A DNA stretch of 64,000 nt from Filosporella fistucella. Taxonomy: Eukaryota; Ascomycota; Leotiomycetes; Helotiales. The stretch lies in contig JAQJZZ010000014.1 in assembly GCA_030077755.1 (NCBI GenBank), forward strand, positions 3,224,001 to 3,288,000, given 5' to 3'. The notes beneath the pieces are model-generated. The model was not told where the DNA came from. It made no database searches and saw only the letters and a list, made by a program, of their open reading frames with translations. Positions 34,339 through 43,210 of the stretch are shown here, piece after piece (the first letter of the stretch is position 1; every line of letters begins with the position of its first letter). The position numbers and the translations under genes are program-made.

Positions 34339-36126
34339 ATGTCTCTCAACATCCCAAATGCGCCGAACGCCAACTTGTTCAAGCAAGGATACAATAAGTA
34401 AGTTTTAACTCCTAGTTTGTCTCTATCCTCAAATACTGACCATTCAAAGCTATGATTCTGAAGATGGAGCTGTGTTAAGAAATATCGACGCATGTCGAAC
34501 TATTGCTAGTACTGTGCAAACCTCTCTAGGACCCTATGGCCGAAATAAGATTGTCATCAATCATCTGCAAAAGATGATCTTGACATCTGATGCAGCCACC
34601 ATCCTCCGAGAACTCGATGTAGTACATCCTGCTGCAAAATTAGTCGTAATGGCAAGTCAGCAACAAGAGGCTGAGATGGGAGACGCTACAAATTTGGTAA
34701 TAGTGTTGGCTGGGGAACTCCTAAGGAAAGCTGAGGATCTGCTGCGAATGGGTTTGAAGACTAGTGATGTTATTCGAGGCTACGAGCTGGCCCAGAAATT
34801 CGCTCTGGAAGAACTGGAAGAACTGGTAGTTGACAAGGTTGAGGATATGCGATCGCAGTCCGAACTCAGCAAAGCTATTCGAACAGTTATTGCTAGCAAG
34901 CAAAGCGGCAGCGAAGATTTCTTAGCAGACATGGTCGCAGAGGCAGTATTGTCTGTTTTACCCAAGAACCCTGTGAATTTCAATGTCGATAATATTCGGG
35001 TGGTCAAGATCATGGGAGGTAGCTTGGAACAAAGTCGAGTTGTGAAGGGTATGGTTTTCGGTAGAGAGCCAGATGGATCAGTAAAGAAGGCAACCAGAGC
35101 CAAGGTTGGCGTGTTTTCATGTCCTATCGATACCAGTCAGACGGAGACTAAAGGTACTGTGCTTTTACACAATGCCAAGGAGATGTTGGATTTCACAAAG
35201 GGTGAAGAGAATCAACTGGAGACAGCGATCAAGGAATTATATGATTCTGGTCTCCGAGTAGTTGTAGCTGGCTCGACTGTTGGTGAACTGGCTATGCACT
35301 ATCTGAACCGCTTCGGAATTCTGGTCATCCGTATTCTCAGCAAGTTCGAGCTTCGAAGATTATGTCGAGTCGTTGGAGCTACACCACTTGCAAGACTGGG
35401 GGCACCCATGCCTGATGAGATGGGGAGTGTGGACATAGTTGAGACTTTGGAAATTGGAGGCGACAGAGTCACAGTCTTCAGACAAGAGAATGAAACAACC
35501 AGAACAGCAACTCTTGTCATCAGAGGAGCTACTCAAAACCACCTGGACGACATTGAGCGGGCGGTTGACGATGGAGTCAATGTTGTCAAAGCCATCACAA
35601 GAGACCCCAGATTGGTCCCCGGAGCCGGCGCTACAGAGATGCAGTTGGTTGAGCGGATACAAGCCTTTGGTGATAAGACACCAGGTTTGGCACAATATTC
35701 GATCAGGAAATTTGGCGAGGCATTCGAGGTTATCCCCAGGACTTTGGCCGAAAGTGCTGGTTTAGATGCCACAGAAGTTTTGAGCAGACTGTACACAGCA
35801 CACCACAAGAAGGATAACTGGACCACTGGTGTTGATATTGAAGTGAGTGCCGCTGCTAATTCGTGGAGTACAACTAACGTCATACAGAATGAGGATAACA
35901 CCGGTACACTAGATGCCAAGGATGAAGGGATTTTAGATCTCATGATTTCAAAGAGCTGGGCAATTAAGCTCGCTACTGAGGCCGCCAGGACTGTCCTTTC
36001 TGTGGACCAGATCATTGTTGCGAGACAGGCCGGTGGACCAAAACCACCCGGACCTAACCCTGTAAGTAGTCCCACCTAGGATCATGAGTATATGCTAATG
36101 GGATCAAGAACTGGGATGAAGACTAG
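34339..36126 (+). CDS. CCT8: T-complex protein 1 (CCT) subunit theta
   Basis: Four exons (34339-34397, 34450-35842, 35888-36061, 36109-36126) give 547 residues, the normal CCT-theta length. Introns are 52, 45 and 47 nt. The 45-nt intron (35843-35887, donor GTGAGT, branch ACTAAC, acceptor ATACAG) has no stop and keeps frame, so it is invisible in a plain frame reading. Removing it gives 'GVDIENEDNTGTLDAKDEG', which is continuous with family sequence. The last exon adds only NWDED. Group II chaperonin marks include 'TVQTSLGPYGRNKIVIN' (nucleotide contact), 'EMGDATNLVIVLAGELL' (catalytic Asp loop) and 'LVPGAGATEMQL'. The theta-specific opening is MSLNIPNAPNANLFKQGY. It works in the cytosolic eight-subunit ring that folds actin and tubulin. 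Confidence 0.97.
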
Positions 36127-36489
36127 ATAATTTGCATTAGAGGCGCTGGGTTATGTACAATACCAAGGTCTAGATGTAATGAAAAGCGATTTGAAGAATC
36201 TATTTTTAGACTGTCCCATACCCATATGCCTTACTGGATCTTTTGAGCAATATGTCGATATCGATATTCTATACCCCTGCAAAATAAGACTTGGTGCCTC
36301 CATGTCCGCTCAGATGTTTCCTGATGTTCATTACAGACAACACAGAATCAATTCACCACGAACGTCGCGTCTGTTGAAGCATTTTTTCACGGAGCCGGCC
36401 ATGACAACTTTATTTTGATACGCATTTGGATTTCCATCCTAAATCTTCCATGTAGTAGGGGTTTTCTTTGGTTTTGTCCCAATTTCTCC
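36127..36489. other. convergent intergenic region
   Basis: 3' flanks of CCT8 and of the epoxide hydrolase gene. No gene is visible. Confidence 0.5.
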
Positions 36490-37476
36490 TTACAGATTTG
36501 ACTTTCCAACTTGCCCGACCAAAAACTCCCTCAAATACTGATTGATCTCATTCGGCTTCTCCCACAATGCCCAATGCCCCGCATTGACCTCTCCTTTCGT
36601 CAAACTCCTGCACCATTTCTCCATTCCGTTGGCCATTGATGGAGGTAGAGCGGAATCTTTCGTTCCACCCACATACAGAATTGGCATATCAAATTTGAAT
36701 CCATCCATCTTATCCACAAAAACCTTCTCGTCGGCATGATTCAATTCGCCAGTACGATACCAATTGAGTGGGCCGCGCATGCCGTGAATAGCGTAGCGCT
36801 GGACGTACCAATCCATTTCTTCCTTACTGAGAAGCGGACTGGGTCCAATACCAGGCAGTTCATCGAAATGGCAGCCATGAGAGACCGTGAATGGTGGATG
36901 TCCACTCTTAGTCCGTCCTCCATACATGCCGTTCAAGAATTGTCTGATTTTCTCCTCTCCAGCAATGGTCTTCTCGACATCAGGTCCGGCAAGCTGAATC
37001 TGGTACTTGAAGTTGGGAAGCACAGAATTGGGAACGTATTCTGCTCTAGAAGGCCAGAATGGAGTACAGATACTGAACACGGCTGAGATCAATTTTGGGT
37101 AGTGCATGGCGAAACGATAGACGACAGCTCCTCCCCAATCATGGCCGCCGAGGATGATACTTGAGCAGCCCAATTGTTCGGCGAGAGCAGCCATGTCATC
37201 AGAAGCTCGCTTGAATGTGTAATAAGTTAGGGACTCGGGAGCATCTGTGCCTCCATATCCCATCATGTCTGGGACCACAACTCGAAGTCCAAAAGAGACT
37301 AAGAGAGGAATTTGATAGCGCCATCCGAGCGAAAGATCGGGCCATCCATGAATGAGGAAAATAGTATTTAGTGGTTTGCCTTGCGGTTCTGCAAGAATGT
37401 AGGAGTAAGTGATGCCGTTGAGTTTGGCAGTCTTGTATTGGACTCGAGGGTCATTTGGGGTGATTTCGTCTGCCAT
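36490..37476 (-). CDS. epoxide hydrolase, alpha/beta-hydrolase fold
   Basis: A single exon encodes 328 residues from MADEITPNDPRVQYKT. The oxyanion-side motif 'FLIHGWPDLSLGWRYQI' has His43-Gly-Trp-Pro-Asp47. The nucleophile elbow 'ILGGHDWGGAVVYRFA' places Asp113 as the attacking residue, as in soluble epoxide hydrolases rather than Ser esterases. A cap region from about 140 to 250 contains Tyr residues that could polarise the epoxide ('MDWYVQRYAIHG', 'LNWYRTGELNH'). The triad is completed by the acid in 'YVGGTKDSALPP' near 270 and the His in 'NAGHWALWEKPNE' near 302. There is no signal peptide, so it is probably cytosolic or peroxisomal. It hydrates epoxides to diols in detoxification or lipid metabolism; the substrate is unknown. 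Confidence 0.95.
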   Translation of the reverse strand: MADEITPNDPRVQYKTAKLNGITYSYILAEPQGKPLNTIFLIHGWPDLSLGWRYQIPLLVSFGLRVVVPDMMGYGGTDAPESLTYYTFKRASDDMAALAEQLGCSSIILGGHDWGGAVVYRFAMHYPKLISAVFSICTPFWPSRAEYVPNSVLPNFKYQIQLAGPDVEKTIAGEEKIRQFLNGMYGGRTKSGHPPFTVSHGCHFDELPGIGPSPLLSKEEMDWYVQRYAIHGMRGPLNWYRTGELNHADEKVFVDKMDGFKFDMPILYVGGTKDSALPPSMANGMEKWCRSLTKGEVNAGHWALWEKPNEINQYLREFLVGQVGKSNL

Positions 37477-38175
37477 GATTCGAAAGGCGGCAAATAATAA
37501 GGGAAGGGTATAAAAGGACGAAGGAAATGGAAGAGACAGTTTTTATAGGAGCTATTTATTCTTGGCAGACATTGAAGTAACTATAAAGTCGGCCAGACCC
37601 ATTACCCGAGTACAGTAGTCGTGGCAAGCTGGTTACATACGTCGGTGGAGAGCGACTGCCGCTATAGTGGGGTAGATGGACAACCGAACGGGGGTTCCGA
37701 AAGCTGTGACCAATCCGTACATACCGGCTTAAGCTGGCAGCGTTTTTGGAACCACAATTTGGGTGCAAGGCTGACCATGAATCCAGCAGGCCGAGGCATC
37801 TTTCAGCAGCGGCGGGACCGCACATCAACTTACCGCTCCAGCTAAGTTTCAAATGTGTATGTATACGGCCGTTGAATGATAATCAGCTAGTACCTAAGTC
37901 AGGCAAAATTCCGTTAACCCTCACATGAAATTTTTGTCGACATGACTCGGTACTGCATGTTGGGATGCAACATGCAGGTCAGTCAAGAATCACATCCGGT
38001 TTTTAAAAGGAGGACTCATCTGCGACACGAGCAGAAAGTTGAAATGCAGTAGTTGTATGAATTTTGAATTGTTCATGCGTATGTACAAGTACAAGCCGGT
38101 TGGATATCCCTTCCGCTGAATCCTTAACGCCAGAACAAGCATAACAAGTTTGATGAACACCCCGAGGCGTGTGAA
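37477..38175. other. intergenic with one hairpin
   Basis: Presumed promoter of the epoxide hydrolase (left) and 3' flank of the pinin-like gene (right). It includes the 10-bp inverted repeat listed separately. Frames of 60-100 codons here overlap each other and show no domain. Confidence 0.45.
37953..37977. repeat. perfect inverted repeat, 10-bp arms
   Basis: CTGCATGTTG (37953-37962) and CAACATGCAG (37968-37977) are exact complements around a 5-base loop. It sits about 480 bp upstream of the epoxide hydrolase start on the side of its promoter and about 200 bp past the pinin-like stop. A hairpin or a dimer-binding site are both possible. Confidence 0.65.
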
Positions 38176-39193
38176 TCAGTAGATAACTGTATCTTCCTCA
38201 TTCTCAACGACCACCTCACCGTTATGTTCCTCCTGCTCCCGCTTCTCAGCCACTTCTTCATCGGACTGATGTACTTGCGCAGAAACATTAGTAGTATCAA
38301 CAACATTAGAAACAGACGGAGACTCGGTTAGAGGCTCACCAACCGTCTCCTTGGACGTGTCGTTAGTATCAGCTTCAGTTATTTCCTGGCTGGCTTGTTT
38401 TGGATGACGTGCATAGAATTCAGTAACCTCTTGTTCAATCAAAGCCTCGGCTTCAGCAATTTGAGTTTTGATACGTTCCTCATGTTGGGGCAGAAGCTCC
38501 CACGGCTTGTAATACTGTCTAATTGTTAGAATAGTACTTGGGAATTGCAAATCTCTACTCACAATTTTTGGCTCGGTCTTGGTGCTGAGGAAGTTGGCCA
38601 TAGCACGCATGTTGGAATGTCGTATCCGCATCTGACGACGGAATCAGTAGATACTCCGCAATATAAACTCAGTTCTTGCTCACTGATTCCTCCTCGAACT
38701 TGACTTGCTCTATTTTACGGACAGACTTTAAACTCGCAAGCTTCTCTGCTCTGCGAACCTCATCTGCAATTTTCTGTTGCTTGGCTTTCTCCTGCTGTCG
38801 TTTTTCGATTTCAAGTCGCCTCTTTTGTTGGCCATTAGGTGTGCTTTGACTTAACGTACTGAGAAGTCCGCCGAACAATCTCTGCCCTCGTTTCTTCTCC
38901 TCCTGCACACTGCTTTTCCGCCGGTCTGACACCCCATTTTTGGCAGTCTCTGATCGCAGGTCGTTAAATGAGTCGATTGGTTGCGGAGATTCGCGGAGAG
39001 CGGGAGGAGATGCTGCACTTCCATCGCGCGAGTATCTTGGTCTTTTGTGATTTGAGTCTGATGCGGACGACTGTCGCCTTTTCGAGAAGGGAGTGGGATC
39101 AGGAAGGATAACAGCAGAGGCGATAGGCCTTCTCATTGTTAGCAAGCCCTATAGCATCAAGGAACAATTTACATACCCGGTATCTTCGGCCAT
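38176..39193 (-). CDS. pinin/SDK/MemA-domain protein
   Basis: Exons 39193-39177, 39131-38684, 38631-38563 and 38514-38176 give 290 residues. Introns are 45, 52 and 48 nt; the last (38562-38515, donor GTGAGT, branch TTCTAACA) is stop-free and divisible by three, so an unspliced frame reads through it. The splice yields 'TEPKIYYKPWELLPQHEERI', in agreement with the pinin-family 'I-Y-Y-x-P-W-x-L' motif. Upstream are 'GQRLFGGLLSTLSQ' and a highly charged helix ('QQKRRLEIEKRQQEKAKQQ'), the core of the pinin/SDK/memA domain. The C-terminus is acidic and repetitive in Glu. Pinin-type proteins act in the nucleus with the spliceosome and exon-junction factors. It is divergent from the Rds3/PHF5 splicing-factor gene 311 bp away. 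Confidence 0.88.
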
Positions 39194-39504
39194 CGCAACG
39201 CCTTTAGTGTACGGATACTTCAACGCTGAAAGCAATCTGCCCTCGTCATTGATATAAGATATCAGGCTGGGGAAGGCTCCAAATTGAGCCTCGAAGCTGT
39301 CTCTTTAAAGACTAGTGTGGCGGTGGTGGTCCGTGCTGACCAAGCAGGTGGCGCTCGATTTTGATATTTCACAAGTCAGCCTCGATCTCGGAAACCAATT
39401 TCAAAGAAGAATCAGGTCAGAAAACAACAAGTGAAGCTCGAGGACACCGGCAGATATACCCACAGATACTATTCCAGATATCTTAACATTCAAAGCCCTT
39501 CACT
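39194..39504. promoter_or_regulatory. shared divergent promoter region
   Basis: This 311-bp stretch separates the starts of the pinin-like gene (minus) and the Rds3/PHF5 gene (plus), two splicing-related genes, so they may be co-regulated. No specific motif is assigned. Confidence 0.5.
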
Positions 39505-39980
39505 ATGTCTCGCCATCATCCGTAAGTCTTCAACCATTTCCTCCTCTTTCTCCCACCCAAGAACCCTGTATCAGCTACATATAGCTTCGATATCTTACAA
39601 CATGCTAACTATTTTCTAGCGATCTTGTTATGTGTCGCAAGCAACCTGGCATTGCCATCGGTCGTCTTTGTGACAAATGCGATGGGAAATGTCCGGTTTG
39701 CGATTCCTACGTTAGACCAACAACTCTCGTTCGAATTTGTGACGAATGCAGTTTCGGCAACTACCAGAATAAATGTGTTGTTTGTGGTGGAGAGGTATGT
39801 ACCTTCCTACTCAGCACAAAGAGGGAAGATGCTAATTTTTGAAAGGGAATCTCTGACGCATTTTACTGCTTTGAGTGCACTCGGCTGGAGAAAGACAGGG
39901 ACGGCTGCCCAAAAATCATAAATCTGGGTTCAAGTCGCACGGATCTGTTTTACCAGAAGAAAAATTTCAGGAATCATTGA
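39505..39980 (+). CDS. splicing factor Rds3/PHF5A, SF3b subunit
   Basis: Exons 39505-39521, 39620-39794 and 39846-39980 (introns 98 and 51 nt; branch GCTAAC in both) encode 108 residues. The protein opens [16 protein letters not shown] and has the complete set of CxxC pairs of the family: '[16 protein letters not shown]', 'ICDECSFG', 'CVVCGG', '[17 protein letters not shown]', ending '[16 protein letters not shown]'. These bind three zinc ions in a trefoil knot. The protein sits in the SF3b part of U2 snRNP, near the branch-site adenosine. It is almost invariant across eukaryotes, and every conserved Cys is present here. The first exon is only 17 nt, which plain frame calling misses. Confidence 0.97.
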
Positions 39981-40485
39981 ATGTGGGATCTAGAGCTTAG
40001 GGTCTTTGTTTGCATAGCGATGGAGTTTCGGAGGGTTACTGGGATGAAATTTTAGGAGGTCACAACTTGAGAACCTAGGTTGAAAGTATTCAAACCCCAT
40101 ATCCGAATCATTCAACACAGTTATGGGCGATGTGATAAGCTTTCCCTCATAGGGCTGAAGAGTCCTTTTCCTTTGGGTAGGATTCCGCCGCTAGACCCGC
40201 ATATTCTGGGGCACCTCTCAACACCAGTCATCACAAGGCTCTAGTATCCCAATGGAGTGTTAAGGTATGTCCGGAAACTAATCTATGATGTCGACGTCGT
40301 TGCATGCCAAAATCCTCGGCCATAGTCTGCAACGCGGCTCCCTACACGCTACACGTCCATACCCCTTTGCTCTTCCACAATCTATGATGCCGTCAGCCTC
40401 TACAATGCCATCGGTCTAGTTCCAAACCTCCAAAGTTGTCTTCCTGTTATTTAAATAGGAGGTTCTCCATTGTGCTTTGTTCATT
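39981..40485. other. intergenic, no gene recognised
   Basis: Between the Rds3/PHF5 stop and the next plus-strand start; presumed 3' flank plus promoter. Nothing else is seen. Confidence 0.5.
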
Positions 40486-41397
40486 ATGTCTTCATCGGGA
40501 ATCATGCTTCAGCGACTTGTCAGCACAGTCAAGAATTTGGATCTTCGGCCTCATTCTCAACGTCCTACTGAGACTTCGTCGATTCTTTTCCCCGATCCTC
40601 TCTTCGACCTTTCATCAATCAAACAACTAGTCGTTCAAGACTGCATTCGCTCCCTCCGAAGTGACATATTTGCACTTCAGTCACGCCATAATGCTACCAA
40701 GGCCAATATTCTCACAATCACACGAATCATCAAAAGTCTTGTCCAAATATCAGCTTACGACGGTTCGCCAGCTTTTCTAGCCCTCGAAAACGATATCGAC
40801 TCGAAACTTCTACTACAAATTGAGGCAGTTTCATATACCTGTACCTATGAGCAACCACAACGAATACCGATTGAACAGCCAGGGTCAGCAGGAGGGCTAG
40901 ATATTTTCAACATGAACACGCTCGTGGAGAAACCCGAGTACTACCGGGATATGCCATACGATGTGAGATACATCTCAAGACCACAGAGCGTCAACCCAGA
41001 CTATTCGGACAAGGAAATACACGAAGAGACAAATCCATATATTCAATTGAACTTGTTATATCTTAAGAGGGAGGAGATGATAATGGAAGCCGAGACTTTA
41101 GAGAGACATTTAGTGTTTTGGGCTGACATTTGTATCGACTTGCAATCGACTCCAGTCTCAGCAGAGGAAAAGGGATCTACAGAGAGCAAATTCAGCATTG
41201 CACCAATTGTCACACGCAACAGTCTCCCTACCCCGCCTAACTCCAGAAAGAACTCAGAGTCGGTAAATAACACGATGCAGAGAAAGCCTGTTCCGATTAG
41301 AGATATGGCTGCAAGACTGCAAATTTACAAAGAGGCCAGATTTGAGACTGAACTAAGGAGGGATAAATCTGGTATTGATACAAGTGAGGATGTGTAG
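40486..41397 (+). CDS. hypothetical conserved-looking protein
   Basis: The start is the first ATG at 40486 (MSSSGIMLQRLVSTVKNLDL), giving 303 residues in one exon. The first half is helical and Leu-rich ('SIKQLVVQDCIRSLRSDIF', 'ILTITRIIKSLVQISA'). The second half contains a charged helix ('YLKREEMIMEAETLERHLVF'), then a Ser/Pro-rich stretch ('NSLPTPPNSRKNSES') and a basic tail. There is no signal peptide or membrane helix, so it is probably soluble and intracellular. I do not recognise a domain. Intact frame, normal codon use and a clear start support a real gene. Confidence 0.7.
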   Translation: MSSSGIMLQRLVSTVKNLDLRPHSQRPTETSSILFPDPLFDLSSIKQLVVQDCIRSLRSDIFALQSRHNATKANILTITRIIKSLVQISAYDGSPAFLALENDIDSKLLLQIEAVSYTCTYEQPQRIPIEQPGSAGGLDIFNMNTLVEKPEYYRDMPYDVRYISRPQSVNPDYSDKEIHEETNPYIQLNLLYLKREEMIMEAETLERHLVFWADICIDLQSTPVSAEEKGSTESKFSIAPIVTRNSLPTPPNSRKNSESVNNTMQRKPVPIRDMAARLQIYKEARFETELRRDKSGIDTSEDV

Positions 41398-43210
41398 CAA
41401 GCAATAAGGGAAATGGGCTACAAGTGAAACGGCTTCTTGCTGTCTTAAAAAATTCCAGCGTGCCCTGTCGTAGCTGTTGTTAGATAGGCTGTGTTGGGTC
41501 TGAAGAGAAAGACGTGGGTTGCCAAAACGTGTAGATATGTTACAAGGACAGGATCAGTTCTGTGTATTTGAGGAGGGAGGGGTTGCTTCTGAAATGATGA
41601 ATTATGGGGAGCGATTCTTTTTGAGGTTTGAAGACTAAACTTCTTGGCTTGTCCTTTTCTAGTTTTGTGGAGAATAAAGGACTATTTAATAAAACATTGA
41701 TGGGCTTGATAGCAATTTGTCTTGGCTTGCTTTAATGTCATCGAACAACTTCATGCCAGGCACTATATTCGGAGAATAATTTGTTTCAATTCTTCACAGA
41801 AAGTTCTTGAAAGCTTTCAGCTGTTTACGAATGGTAATGATCGCTTCTCCTGTCTTTCCTCCTATTCGTAACTCCAAGCTGTTCTGTCGGCTAATGCAGG
41901 TCAACTATTCATCGCCAGTATGGCAATGGCTCAAAAGAATATTAGCTCTCATCTGACTATTCCGGACCCAGTAAGATGCAAGAAATGACTTTCATACCCT
42001 ATGATCAAGAAGCTTTCTACTCGGGGTGGAGCTAGACCAAATCTTCAAAATGCCAAAAAGAGTTTGGTCCAACGCAACATCGTCCAGACGTCGCTAGAGC
42101 AGTGGCTCTCGTTTGTCACTACTTTCTCTTCAATGGTTGAACATCAAGTCCTCCCGGACAATGCAGCTAACCGCTCTCAAACGAAGCCTTCTGTTGCAAA
42201 AAAAAAAATCACTCGTTTCCCTACAGGGGCTTGCCAGGTCATGAGGGATGTCCAGTATGGGAAGTTTGTGTCTTTTCGCTTGGCGACGAAACTGCCAACA
42301 GTACCCCGCAGTTTCAAAATTGACGAAATGATACTGATACTACAGATTTCCCAAGCATGACAGAATCTTCTCAGAAAATGAGGTCAACGTTACCTTAATC
42401 CCCGATCTGACCTTCCTCTCGCTTCATCATCATTGCGAAGCCCATTCAACTGCTAAAGGTTGCTTTGTCTCGCAACCTCCGAAAAGTCATGCAACCCCAT
42501 CACATGCACATCTGACTAGCGATGAAAGTGAGTCCTTTCATCACACCCTCTTTCGCGCGAAGTATCTGTCGCCTTTGAGTCCACCCCGTCATATTATCAG
42601 TATCATTCGATGTGTTTTGCCTTACTTAATATCTCAAGGTTGCATCGTACTGCGGAATTACCCAGTGTACAAGCCGAGAGGTCGCACCTCCAAGACAGTC
42701 TGCCAACCATGCAAGTGAGAGCATTTTGGGGCAGAAGGACAGGGCTTTGTATGTACTTTCTTTTCCTACAATATATTGGACAAATAGACTAGCTTCGCTA
42801 GTCTAAGTATGGATATGGGGCATTATCCTGATCAGACGAGTGTATTCAGCGGATGCTTCCAAGTCCCCTTCCACCAGCCGAGCTGGCACCGAGAATGCGG
42901 CAGCCCTCAATGTACAACAGAGTGATTCTTGGATCGTTCACGATTCACCTGCCTCTCAAGATTTCTCTAAAAACACCAAAAGCTTTCGCAATCATTTTAT
43001 TCTGGTACATCACACACTGTCAAAGTTTGTTCTTATTTCGGGCGAGCCATGACGCTGACCATTTGCCCTCCCGTTAATCGTTCTCATCTGAGGTTGATCT
43101 CACTTCTGATTGTCGGTTCTCTCGTATATATAAGCATTCTCTCTTTATCAGTTTTGGATCTGCCTGCATACAATGTTTCCTTGTGGACACGTTATTGTAG
43201 CTGTCTAAGT
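41398..43210. other. long intergenic region, no gene recognised
   Basis: About 1.8 kb before the glutaminase gene. A 119-codon plus frame at 42001-42360 contains a poly-A run and has no domain. The region includes a hairpin at 42785-42805. The part nearest 43210 must hold the glutaminase promoter. Confidence 0.45.
42785..42805. repeat. perfect inverted repeat, 9-bp arms, 3-base loop
   Basis: TAGACTAGC (42785-42793) and GCTAGTCTA (42797-42805) flank TTC. The tight loop makes a stable hairpin possible. It is about 400 bp upstream of the glutaminase start and might be regulatory or incidental. Confidence 0.65.

Noticed and set aside
42001..42360. 119-codon frame as a gene
   Set aside because: It contains a homopolymer A run, lacks any recognisable motif and has no supporting introns.
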